64,000 nucleotides of DNA from Narthecium ossifragum (Eukaryota > Streptophyta > Magnoliopsida > Dioscoreales > Nartheciaceae), in NCBI GenBank assembly GCA_963920575.1, contig OY986973.1:1054001-1118000 (forward strand), in the 5' to 3' direction. This document shows, piece by piece, positions 10,970 through 21,560 of this stretch (positions are counted from its first letter, which is position 1; each line of letters starts with the position of its first letter). The notes under the pieces were generated by a model, which worked only from the letters and a program-made list of their open reading frames with translations, was not told where the DNA came from and made no database searches. A program made the translations under genes and the position numbers.

Positions 10970-13900
10970 TTAGTAGTTCTCTGCCACAGGTCTCGAAGGA
11001 AAGAGCCTTAGGAGAAAAGTAGTCAAGGACCACAGACAAACAATACCGAGGATTTGGAGAACAACAAGCATAGCAATCAGGGCTTCACTTCTTTCCTTCA
11101 ATGCTGCGGTCATGGGAGCTCCTCTCAGTGGGTACATCAGTCTTTCCACAAAATGTGCTCCTTTGTTTAACTGATACAACCTGTAAAGCTGCATTATACC
11201 AATCCACTCGTAATTAGTTGCATCGTAGGAAGAAACTGAGATGAAAATGCAGCTCATACTAACCTCGAAAATGATTGGCAGAAGTGGCCAACAAGATGAC
11301 CTTCGCTTCTCAAGATGCATCTCAAACGCATATTGCACAGCACATCCAAGTAAAAAAGGAGCCACCACAATGACAGATGGTAGGCCAAGAGCAGGCCAAA
11401 CAGTATACGCAACGAGAAGAGGGGCAAACACCTTGAAACCCATGGTAAAGAAGGCAGAAGATAAATATCCCCTGAGGCCAGTGATGAGGCTCCAACGTTT
11501 GGGGCTGAACTCCAGATATGGGCGTTGTACATGATCCGTTATAGATAAAAATGCAGCTAGACCAGCATAAAAAATGACTTCTGAAGAAATTGAGGAGAGG
11601 ATTTCTGCAGATTGCATGTGTAGTAAATCATAACCCGATAAACAATTGAGTAAGTTGACATTATGTGTAAGAGGTGAAAAAGACAAACGAACTGCTTTGC
11701 ATTGCCCTAGCACTTCAGTGCACCGTGATAAAAGAAACTCAAAAACATTTCAATTTTATCGATACAGAGATTGAAGAAACTATTTTTGAGTGAGGAACTA
11801 CAGAGGCACAATTATTAAAGAAATTAAACTAACCAGGAGCATCGTATATTGGAAGGGTTTCAGTGTGGAACTCTTGGATTAGCCAAAAACTGAGGCAAAA
11901 TTATTGAAGAAACTGTAAGAGATTGATATTGGTGCTCCTGGTTAGTTTAGTTTTGACTACATACCTCCTAGAGAATATTTAGCTGAGCTAATGGACTCTA
12001 CTGAGTATCCCCTTAGAGGTCATCTACGATTGACAAACAAGAAAGAGTATCACTCTGAGCTAAGTAATATAGTCTGAACCGATAATAGCAGAATTTTGAT
12101 TACCTAAAAGCAAAGGCAAGTAGTTTCGAACAATCATTAGGATAAAACAAACATTCCTATAACCAATCGACAAGTGCTAACATAATAAAATAGATTATTA
12201 ACAAGGAAGAAACCACTTTCAAAGACTAATTCACAAGAGTGGGACAACTAGGAGTATTGCAATCTAGGTACAGAGAATAAACAAGGCTAGCAGTAACGGC
12301 ATTGTGCTATTGTTATGCAGGAGCATTAGCTAATTAGTTAGATGCTTATTTTATATGCTTTTGAGTATTCAGTTAAATAAAAGGGTCATGTGACTAGCAA
12401 GTGACTTTTAACAACTTATTAAGATCAAAGGCTAGGATTCTAGGTTTGCTAAGGCTATTATAAATAGCCTCTTTTCTACTGTAGCCGTTATTATTATTTT
12501 TTCTCTGAAGTTCATTAGTCTACAGAACTGAGTTCAGGACCTTTTCTCAAGCCCTAGGCTGAGTTTATGTTCCTACTGCAATCTTATTATTTCTCTCCTC
12601 TATCAAAATCTGTTATTGTTTGGTTCTTTTCCTCTTGTCTACATCAAATTGAGTCTGCGAACTTTGCCCAAATCTTGCTAGTACAGCTTAGAAATTTGAC
12701 TGAATGCTTGTACTGATAAGATTATATTGTCATCTGACTAGATACTTAATAGACAAAACATCTATACTTTTCATACTTAATCTGCTCATGAAGAATAACA
12801 ATAAATCAAAAGCATTTTGCTATTAAGCAAATATGAGTAGCCGTTTGTGAAGATCCACAAAGTTGTGTTACAAGAGTGAGACAAAACAATATTAATCTTA
12901 CAACTCATTGAACATCTAGCATAAGAGTGAATATTTTCATATTTCCAACCCCTCTTGCTGATTTGCAAACAAAAACTAAACAAAATGGTAGCAATAAATT
13001 TAATACCCAAATCACTGTAAGAAGTCTAAGCATGAAAAGAGGTGGCTGTCTTAGAAATTCACCCACTAGATAAAGCATTAACCAAAGAGAGAATCAAACA
13101 GCAGGTAGCATAATCGCCAAAAGGCACAAGAAGTCAAACTAGTTATTCGAAAAATTCATTGCATATAGCATATTTAGTCACCAACTAATGCACATCAAAG
13201 CAAACTAGAGAACTGAAAAATACCTGCGAAGATCTCATCCCTCACAAATAGTTCCATGCCATATCCTAGGAATATTTGAGGAAGCAACAGCGACAATATC
13301 AACGCCAAAGGTCCCAAGATCCAGAAAAACGAACCAGTGCCATCTCTAAACGGCGAAGAAACCAATTTCATCTCTTCCACCATCTGGTGCGTCAATCCAC
13401 AGAAAGAAACCGAACCCGGCTTTCCCCTAAATGGGTCCAAACCGATCCTTCCGGCCGCCCCAGACATCCGAACCACGTTCGATTCTGGCATACCCACCGG
13501 AGTCTTGATGATTGGGTCCATAGCCGAAGGAACCACCTCCTTCTCTTTGGGAGAACTATCGGCATTGGGCAAGTAAGATACCACCTTCCTCTTCCCCACA
13601 AGAGGTCTCTTAAACGGTAAAACCAGGATCAGGTGACCTAATAGCATCAATTGAACATTGAATATAGTGTTCATTCGTGCATAGAGAACAAAAAAATCAA
13701 CTTTTGAAATGGTTTTGATGAAAATTTGCACCTCTGGAGGTTTTATCGGGTCTAATCACGCCTTTCCTCCCCCAAAGACTGCAAATAGAAACCTGGAAAC
13801 CAAAGAAAGCGAAGGATTATAGAAGCCATGTCCAACAGCAAAGAGTACTCGGACTTCAAGGGCTTTGAGAAGATATCTCACGGGGGGAGCAGGGTGGGAG

Positions 13901-13977
13901 TGGGCGGACGGCTTGGAAGAGCAATGGAGGGGGAGCGTCGGAAGGCAATGAGAGCAGCGCAGGGAGTGGACCTGCAT
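10970..13977 (-). CDS. Predicted plastid multi-pass membrane protein of unknown function (At1g48460-like)
   Basis: Five exons join in phase: 13882-13977, 13732-13792, 13224-13637, 11264-11604 and 10970-11188, giving 376 residues. The N-terminus (MQVHSLRCSHCLP...) is Ser/His-rich and acid-free, like a plastid transit peptide. A soluble segment with KRPLVGKRKVVSYLP follows. At least five hydrophobic spans are visible: FFWILGPLALILSLLLPQIF, SEVIFYAGLAAFLSI, VFAPLLVAYTVWPALG, SVIVVAPFLLGC, and IAMLVVLQILGIVCLW. The C-terminus, ending FLLRLFPSRPVAENY, matches the conserved tail I recall for At1g48460/At5g63040. Function is unknown. The last intron (11189-11263) is 75 nt and in frame, so retaining it would add 25 residues without a stop. 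Intron 3 is about 1.6 kb. Confidence 0.88.
11824..11951. repeat. Short inverted repeat in an intron
   Basis: ATTAAACTAACCAGGAGCA (about 11824-11842) recurs inverted as TGCTCCTGGTTAGTTTAGTT (about 11932-11951) inside intron 3 of the membrane protein gene. It could be a small foldback element. No target duplication was recognised. Confidence 0.5.
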
Positions 13978-14569
13978 CTCTTCTTCCCGCCTAGCGTGTC
14001 CTCTCCTCGCTCTTCTTGGATTGGGTTCAACTGGAGCAGCTAAAACCCTAAACCCCTCAAAGCCATTTGCTTGTGCTCACGACTCCCGATAGTGGGTTTT
14101 CATATCCTAACTAATAGCTCAAAGCCCGGCCCACATGCAAAGAAATTCCTAACTAACAAATCGGTTATCAACTACACTTGCTGATGAACTACGAGGCTCG
14201 AAAAGCCCGGCCCGGTCCATTCCCATATGGTTTCGGGCTGAGGAACTAATAATTGTCGTCATGCTCGTCTACAATTTCACGTCCAAAACTTCGACCAGCG
14301 TATGATCTCATGCATGGTGAATCCCAAGCCCGGCCTAGCTCGACTCATAATGGATCAAATATTATTGTCTTCATCTTAAATATGAGTAGGGTCCGATTTA
14401 GTCACCATTATAGGGCCAACACTCTTAGTTAGGGCAGGCTTGAACATGACTTCTGTATTGTTAATCCTATATGAAAATTTGGTCTCGAATATGATCAGGT
14501 CTACTACGCAACGCAACATTGATCCGAAGAGCTCATTTTGTTGTGAGTCCTCATTTTTTTGTAGCTAGG

Positions 14570-14711
14570 TACGACCACCGTTTGCTATTTTTTTATGAAG
14601 GGACTCTAGATCTCCTCCTCCATAGGGCTTAGCTTGTAATAGTGTTGTAATCCTAACCTTGGACTTAACTTGTCAAAAAAAAAAAAAAAAAAAAAATAGT
14701 TACGACCACCG
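14570..14711 (+). mobile_element. LINE 3' tail with poly(A) and 11-bp target duplication
   Basis: About 115 bp of non-coding sequence ends in TTGTC followed by 22 or more A (14675-14696). It is flanked by the perfect duplication TACGACCACCG at 14570-14580 and 14701-14711. The segment looks like the extreme 3' UTR of an L1-type LINE. The structure indicates a heavily 5'-truncated retrotransposition event. Confidence 0.85.
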
Positions 14712-15987
14712 CCACACCCACGCGACCTTCTACCTAAAAAGAGCACGTTTAAAAAGGTAATTTGAGTTGACTTCTCATTTTATTTTTTTTCGATGAGTTG
14801 AATCCGTAGACTAAGTAGACTTCTTTCTCTGAACTGCAACAAAAACCAAACCAATTCGAACAATGTAGCTCCCATGCCTCGAACAAGCCAGCTAAACGAG
14901 AGTTTGACGTTGATGAAACTTTTGCGACCACGCATCAAAGAGGAGATTGCCAAACCCAAAGCTCATCTTGGTACATTCTCAGGTTGGCCCAAACATAAAA
15001 GGATTCATAAAAAATCAAGAGACCCCATGAAAGCGAAAGCTCTTGGTTTTTTTGGACCACAGTTCAGATGTTGCTCGGCACTTTATTAAATAACCATCAT
15101 GTTTTCATATAACCCCTCATATGTATTTATAATTTTCGCATTCGATACTGAATCATTGATTTTTGCTTCATTGAAAAGAGAATTTCAAAATCTATACATG
15201 AAATCTAGCAAAAAAAAAAAAGTTAGATCAAGCATTTAAAGTGTAAAGCATGCAATTGAAACAAAATTATAGATTTTGAAGTTGGGCTTTCACACTTGGA
15301 AGGTTTGAATTTGAAATTTCTATTGAGGTCAAAGATCTAGATTTTGAAATCCTTTTTCAATGACACAAGATTCACGATGATTTGAAATTACAAGCAACAA
15401 ATGTATGTGTACGCATACAACCTAGATAAGGATATTTTAGTGTCCGTTTGGATTGATGATGAGATAAATTTAAATAGTGGATAAAATAAAAATTATTTAA
15501 ATATTAAAAGTAATTATGTAAAATTATGAATAAAATATTTGGATGTATAAATATGATTTATGTATAGTTATCATCGATCCCAATGAGTCCTTAATTACCA
15601 AAAATGTAAACAAAAGACTCCAAAATGAGGGGGAAAAACACCTGTCAAAAGAAGACAGCATGGGTGTCCAAAAACGCAAAAGATTCCAAAGAAAAAGCGA
15701 GAGAGATGCAACTGAGCGGCCACTACCGGCGGCGCCGCCCACACATATGCGCCGCACGTTCTCAAATTACACAACCAGCCAACAGCCACGCGACACGCGT
15801 CGCGTAGCGAGCGGCGGGCGATCTGAAACGGCGCGCTGCTCTGTGTATATATACACGTGTCACAGAATGAAACGTAAACGGGACATGTGGTGTGTTCGCT
15901 CCCGTGCAGCTGTAGCCATCGAATTTTTTGCTGTTTTAGATCCCAAATTTCCGCTTTGGCATTTTACGACGGTGCTTGTTTTTTTAC
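14712..15987. other. Intergenic spacer
   Basis: AT-rich sequence with no supported gene. GTGTCCGTTTGGATT at about 15440 resembles the end of a MITE, but no partner end was found. A GC-rich patch at about 15710-15850 contains ACGCG and CACGTG boxes. Confidence 0.35.
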
Positions 15988-15996
15988 ACATATAGA

Positions 15997-17844
15997 GAGT
16001 TTTTTTTTAAAATCCATTCCACTTTTCAATTTATAAAACCAGTCCATTTTTGTGTTTGTTTGCATGATAAGTCAAAATGTTTTTTTATGACAAAAATGCC
16101 ATTTCTCCTCTGCCATGTAACCTCTTCGACACCTTGTTGATCCTCATGCACTCCACTCTCCACCATGCCGTTGACGATGGCGTCCATTAAATTGGTCCAC
16201 AGGTGCTCCACCTTCATCTAGCATGTCGACGACACCCGCGGAGACCTCCACACCCATGCCATCGTCGGAGTCCTCGGCGATCTCTCCATCAACCTCCTCG
16301 CGGAACCCATCCTCTGCAACCTCTACCTCGTCGTCACTAACCCCGACGGAGAGGTCTACGATGACATCGACGGGTCCCCATTCGCCAAACAAGTTGCCGC
16401 CGCGTTGTTCATCACCAGGTGGAACGTCAGCGTCACCAACTCTAGCGGAAAGATCTACGACGACATCAGCGAGTCTTAGTTCGCCAGGAAGATCGCCGAT
16501 GTGTTGTTCATCATCAGGTGGAGCGTCGTCGCCACCAACTCCGACGAAAGGATCTACGACGGCATCATCTTTTACCTCCACGACGTGGGAAGACTCCGCT
16601 GACAGCCTCGAGATATCCTTCAACGGCGAACCCATTTTTTTCCTCCATGATGGTTGCAGACAGAGCCGTGACGTTGAAGGAGGCGGGATCCAGGACATGG
16701 GCGGCAAAGCAGTAGATTCGAAGCGGCAGTGGTGACCACGACGGCAGCGACGGAAGAGAAATCCATCAGAAGGATGATGGCCAAGCTGGTATGCCCACCT
16801 CGTTCCCAACATCCCCTCGACGCCCCCAGCCTAGCTCCTTATGCCGCGACCTCCCTCAAGCAAGCCCAGGTACTTGTCGTCGCTGGCATCCTTGGCCTCA
16901 AAGGTCCCCGTCGATGAAGGCAATCTATCGCCGTTGAGAAGAAAAAACAGAGCCTCACTATCACCGTTGGGAAGGAAAAACAGAGCCTCTATCATCGCCC
17001 CTCGTCGATAGCTCATTGATCATCCCTCATCACCGTGGCAACCCAACATTAGCCTCAAGGATCCCGTCGGTTGGGATGACGACAATCTATTGCCGTTGGG
17101 AAGAAAAAACAGAGTCGTCACTCATCACCCATCGTCCGTGGCTCATCAACCATCCTTCATCGCCCGTCATCGACCATCCTACATCGCCCGTCAACGACCA
17201 TCCTTCATCGCCCGTTGACGACCATCATCGCCCATCATCATGCTTAACAACCATCGCTAAAGATGGAAAACAGAGCATAACGGAAAACGGGAACACATAG
17301 CATACTTCGTCGTTCCAACCTCTACCTCCCCATCACCAACTCCGCGCGGAGGGGTCTATGGCGGCATTGGGGAGTCCCAGTTCTCCGTCGACGTCGAGGG
17401 AGGACGGCGTGCATGGGAGCGCGAGAGAGAGAGAGAGGCCGGCGAGAGAGAGAGAGAGAGGAGAGGAGGCCGAGCGACGTCGAGGGGGGACGACGTGCAT
17501 GGGAGCGTGGGAGAGAGAGAGGCCGGCGGGAGAGAGAGATAGAGGAGAGAAGGCCGAGCGACGTCGACGGTGGACGGGGCGACGTCGAGGGAGGACAGCG
17601 TGCATGGGAGCGCGGGAGAGAGAGAGACCGGCGGGGGAGAGAGAGGAGAGGAGAGGAGGTCGGGCGATGTCGAGGTTGGACGGGGCGACGTCGAGGGTGG
17701 ACGGGACGATGTCGAGGGCGACGTCGAGGGCAGAGGTCAGGGTATTTTTGTCCTAAATTTTTTTTATTGGCTTATTATGTAAACAAAAATAAAATTGGAC
17801 TGATTTTGTAAATTTGAAAGTGAAATGGATTTTAAAAAAAACTC
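15997..17844. mobile_element. Non-autonomous Mutator-like element (1,848 bp)
   Basis: Terminal inverted repeats of about 110 bp begin GAGTTTTTTTT-AAAATCCATT at both ends (left from 15997; right, reversed, ending at 17844). They extend to a shared GACAAAAAT segment. The flanks are a 9-bp duplication: ACATATAGA at 15988-15996 and ATATATAGA at 17845-17853 (8 of 9). Long inverted repeats with a 9-bp duplication are the hallmark of Mutator-like elements. No transposase is encoded. The interior is GC-rich. It holds a 60-codon open stretch at about 16225-16400 with the words NLYLVVTNPDGEVYDDI, partially repeated downstream, and several tandem arrays. It may be a Pack-MULE whose donor gene I do not recognise. 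Confidence 0.85.
17389..17745. repeat. About 85-bp minisatellite inside the Mutator-like element
   Basis: Three and more copies of a unit that begins CGACGTCGAGGG, continues with GTGCATGGGAGCG and ends in a GAGAGA tract. Copies start near 17389, 17473 and 17578. A second array of CATCGCCCGT-CATCGACCAT type units lies at about 17150-17240. Confidence 0.8.
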
Positions 17845-18046
17845 ATATATAGACCCTATTTAAAAAAAATTCTATATTATTCTTGGGTGATGAACAGTGT
17901 CGCGATGCATTCACCTATAAACCCATTTTATAATATTATAATATTTATTATTTTAAATATATAATATAATATAATATTCTGTAGCCATCTACCGACGCCG
18001 AGAATATACGTGAAGAAAAAAGATCTGTTTACATTACATATGACTT

Positions 18047-18194
18047 ACGTGGCCATATATTATTGGCTTATGTAATGAAGACCAGGGTGTGAGTGAAAAG
18101 TGATCATGTACTGTACACATGCATACGTGGCCATATATTGTTGGTCCAAGAAGGGGAGAATGCTTACGTGGCCATGTATTGTTGGTCGCACGCC
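18047..18194 (+). promoter_or_regulatory. Triple ACGTGGCC repeat and TATA region upstream of AOS
   Basis: A repeated block TTACGTGGCCATATATTGTTGG occurs with small changes at 18047, 18125 and 18166 (positions of ACGTGGCC). Each copy contains an ABRE/G-box-like core (ACGTGGC) fused to a CArG-like CCATATATTG. A probable TATA box, TATAAAAT, lies at about 18234-18241, some 55 bp before the start codon. A role in stress or jasmonate responsiveness of AOS is an inference from the motif type. Confidence 0.6.
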
Positions 18195-18294
18195 TTCCGC
18201 GACCAACAAAGCGCCCAAACCCCACCACTCCATTATAAAATCCCGTCCACCACCACCGCCACCGCCACCGCCACCCTCCTAAAAAAGCAACAAC

Positions 18295-19827
18295 ATGGCC
18301 ACCGCCACCCTCCCCTTCTGCTCCTCCACTCTCCCCCACCGCCGCCGGATCCCAAACCGGATCGCCGCCTCAGTATCCGACAGGCCCAGCACCACCAGCG
18401 CCACGCCCTCCTCGTCGAAGAGCTTACCTCTAAAGAAGGTCCCCGGAGACTACGGTCTCCCCTTCGTCGGGCCGATCCGGGACCGGCTGGACTACTTCTA
18501 CTTCCAGGGCCGGGACGAGTTCTTCAAGTCCCGGATCCGGACCCACGGCTCCACGGTGATCCGCGTCAACATGCCTCCGGGCCCCTTCGTCGCCCCGGAC
18601 CCCCGCGTCATCGCCCTCCTTGACGGCGCCAGCTTCCCGGTCCTCTTCGACACCAACCTCGTCGAGAAGCGGGACCTCTTCACCGGCACCTTCGTCCCCT
18701 CCACCGAGCTCACCGGCGGCTACCGCATCCTGTCCTACCTCGACACCACTGAGCCCAACCACGCCCCTCTCAAAAAGCTCCTCTTTTACCTCCTGTCCTC
18801 GCGTCGCCAGGCCGTCATCCCGGAGTTCCGGCGAACTTTTGGGACACTCTTCGACACCATGGAGTCGGAGATCGCTAGAGAGGGGAAGGCCGACTTTTGC
18901 GAGGCCAATGACCGGGCTTCCTTCGATTTCCTCGCTCGGGCGCTCCTCGGCCGCGACCCCGCCGACAGCAAGCTGGGGCTCGACGGGCCCAAGCTGATCA
19001 TGAAGTGGGTAGTGTTCCAGCTCGGCCCCATCCTCACCCTCGGCCTCCCGAGCTACCTCGAAGACCTCTTCCTCCACTCGATCCGACTCCCGCCAGCCCT
19101 CGTCCGCGCCGACTACAACAGGATCACCGACTTCTTCAGGGAGTCGTCTGGCGACGTCCTCGATGAAGCTGAGCGACTTGGCGTCTCGCGGGAGGAGGCC
19201 GTGCACAACATCGTCTTCGCCACTTGCTTCAATTCCTTCGGTGGCATGAAGATCTTGTTCCCGAGCATCGTCAAGTTGGTCGGCCGCGCCGGACCGAAGC
19301 TGCACGGGAGGCTGGCGGAGGAGATCCGGGAGGCGGTGAGGAGTGGTGGCGGGGAGGTGAGCATGCGAGCGATGGAGAACATGCCGCTGATGAAGTCGGC
19401 GGTGTATGAGGCGCTGCGGATGGAGCCCCCGGTCCCGATGCAGTTCGGGCGGGCGCGGCGGGACATGGTGGTGGAGAGCCACGACACGGCGTACCAGGTG
19501 CGCGCCGGGGAGCTCCTGTTCGGGTACCAACCCATGGCGACGCGCGACCCCCGGGTGTTCGACCGCGCCGAGGAGTTCCTCGCCGACCGGTTCATAGGGG
19601 AGAGCGGCGAGGCGATGCTGAAGCACGTGCTCTGGTCCAATGGGCCGGAGACGGAGGCCCCCACTGTGGCGAACAAGCAGTGCGCCGGCAAGGACTTCGT
19701 GGTGCTGGTCGCCAGGATGCTGCTCGTCGAGCTCTTCCTAAGATACGACTCCTTCGAGATCGAGGTGGGGACTTCGGCCCTTGGCTCCTCCGTTAAGCTC
19801 ACCTCGCTCAAAAAGGCCACCTTTTGA
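18295..19827 (+). CDS. AOS: Allene oxide synthase (CYP74A)
   Basis: An intronless 510-residue frame, as is usual for AOS. It converts 13-hydroperoxy-linolenic acid to an unstable allene oxide, the first committed step of jasmonate synthesis in the chloroplast. Residues 1 to about 40 are Ser/Thr/Arg-rich and fit a transit peptide, before KVPGDYGLPFVGPIRDRLDY. CYP74 hallmarks are present. The I-helix segment has no oxygen-activating Thr and carries Asn313 in FNSFGG. EALR lies at 372-375. The heme-binding segment NKQCAGKDF has its cysteine at 463 and the extended CYP74-type spacing. The C-terminus SVKLTSLKKATF is typical. The gene is very GC-rich compared with its flanks. All key residues are intact. 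Hydroperoxide lyase (CYP74B) is the alternative but fits less well. Confidence 0.97.
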   Translation: MATATLPFCSSTLPHRRRIPNRIAASVSDRPSTTSATPSSSKSLPLKKVPGDYGLPFVGPIRDRLDYFYFQGRDEFFKSRIRTHGSTVIRVNMPPGPFVAPDPRVIALLDGASFPVLFDTNLVEKRDLFTGTFVPSTELTGGYRILSYLDTTEPNHAPLKKLLFYLLSSRRQAVIPEFRRTFGTLFDTMESEIAREGKADFCEANDRASFDFLARALLGRDPADSKLGLDGPKLIMKWVVFQLGPILTLGLPSYLEDLFLHSIRLPPALVRADYNRITDFFRESSGDVLDEAERLGVSREEAVHNIVFATCFNSFGGMKILFPSIVKLVGRAGPKLHGRLAEEIREAVRSGGGEVSMRAMENMPLMKSAVYEALRMEPPVPMQFGRARRDMVVESHDTAYQVRAGELLFGYQPMATRDPRVFDRAEEFLADRFIGESGEAMLKHVLWSNGPETEAPTVANKQCAGKDFVVLVARMLLVELFLRYDSFEIEVGTSALGSSVKLTSLKKATF

Positions 19828-19990
19828 GCCGTCGGCGGCGCCGTCACCAGCCGCGGCCATGGTGTCGGTGCCGAAGGACAGGATCGGTATTCTTTGTGGT
19901 CTTCGGCATGGATAATTTTCAATAGTTGGTTATTTTGCGAGATTGTCTATGCATTTTTTGCTTGAGCAGTGATATTTCGCCGGCCCACGT

Positions 19991-20066
19991 GCTTTTGATT
20001 AAAATCCAATATAGGATCCACATGTTGTGCTTTTGATTAAAATCCAATATAGGATTCACATGTTTA
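19991..20066. repeat. 38-bp tandem duplication
   Basis: GCTTTTGATTAAAATCCAAT plus ATAGGATCCACATGTT occurs at 19991 and again at 20029 with one base changed. It lies about 160 bp downstream of the AOS stop codon, probably in or near its 3' UTR. Confidence 0.85.
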
Positions 20067-21418
20067 TCGTGATCGGTGACATATGATAGACATATATACA
20101 TGGATATATTTACTTATTTATTTGTGTATATACTAGATGGGTTTCGTGTCACTCAACACGGTGATCACTCACCCCTGAACCACCCACTCTTATTGCCCTC
20201 TTTCTCCTCCGTTTTTTATGACATAGTTGCCATGCCTCCCTCTCAATTGTTTGTGTGAGAAAATAAATGAGTCAGATTTTGACTTTTAAAATATGATATT
20301 ATATAATAGATGTATACATGCACCCCAAATAAATCCAAATTACATAAACCCATAAAATTACCAAAAAGGGCTCCGACCCTTGGACTCAAGGATCGCTCGT
20401 CGAGTGTCCTTTTGAGGTAGGAGTTATCTCCTACTGGGATTGGTGTGTTGGTTGTGCTTCATTTACTATATGAATGTGTTGATGCCATGACATATGTATA
20501 TATGTATTTTAATAATCTGGTGCGTACATGCGATGCTATATATGTCATGGTAATGTATCTGATGTGCTTAAAGCTTGTTGGGCTGGTTGAGTTCATGGTA
20601 AGCTTATTTATACCATGTTTATGTTATAAATATTATGTTTCATGTATGTATGTATGATGAGAATTAATTGATCATCTGTTTATCATGTTTGTACATACAT
20701 GATAGGAATGTCAGATCTTGTAGCTAGACTAATCAGAGTCTAGGAATTGAGTCGACGACTTGACGGATGTATTTTAATCTCCGTATGTCGATCGAATATT
20801 TGGATCTTGACTTGATATTGGGTATGTTGTACCTATACTAGAATACTGAAATCGACATAAACTCTAAAGGGGTATGGGCGAGCGTTGACGATCAGACGCG
20901 GGGTTTGTGTATTTAAGACTTACCCAGAGTAGCCAGACCATATTAGGGTCAGTATATTAGGATAGGTTTGTGTACACAAGTGTCCTAGATTGTTGTCAGA
21001 TGACTCCTATCGGGCTTTCGAGCTCATTTACTTGGGTTTTTGTGTGCAAGAGGTGGGCTTGAGGCCAATACACCCTAGGGAGGTGGTCAGCAGTGATGGA
21101 CGTCTTTTAGTGTTTATTAATTGAGAGTTAGTTTTGTATTAGGTGGAGAGATGAGGGTCGTATCCCTAGTTTTGTTGTACTCTTTACTTGAACTCTCAAT
21201 TAATGTATAATGACACTCTCTTTTTATCTGAATTTGGAGAAATTGTATATTTTGGATTTGTGGTTGGAATGTTGAAAATTTATGGATTGTATGTCCAATT
21301 TTGTATTATTAGTAATTGGTAGGTTATAAATTGTGATTTCACGTGCCTGTATCCAAAGGTCATGCCCAAATTTTTAGTAATTTTGGAATAATTTGGATTT
21401 AATTGGAGCAAGGCGTGA

Positions 21419-21560
21419 CTATATATATATATATATACATATGCATATACATCTATCATATGTGTGTGTATATGTATATGGACATACATATACATATATA
21501 TATATATACAGGTACATACATAAACATATGCATGTGTACATGTATATATTTAGACGTATA
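21419..21560. repeat. Degenerate TA/CATATA microsatellite
   Basis: Alternating TA and CATATA/TGTGTA units over about 140 bp. Simple repeat; open frames through it are artefacts. Confidence 0.85.

Noticed and set aside
14042..14062. AAACCCTAAACCCCT, telomere-like sequence
   Set aside because: Only about two units, and it lies in a normal gene upstream region. It fits a telo-box-like promoter motif or chance, not a telomere.
16144..16812. 222-codon acidic frame within the Mutator-like element
   Set aside because: It is antisense to the repeated GC-rich interior, has a repetitive composition and runs across tandem repeats. No function can be supported.
17140..17260. Possible CRISPR-like array (repeated CATCGCCCGT units)
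   Set aside because: Units are short, degenerate and contiguous without spacers, inside a plant transposon. It is a minisatellite.
18430..19626. 398-codon open frame antisense to AOS
   Set aside because: Long antisense frames are common in GC-rich genes. The plus strand encodes a complete AOS, and the antisense product has no recognisable domain.
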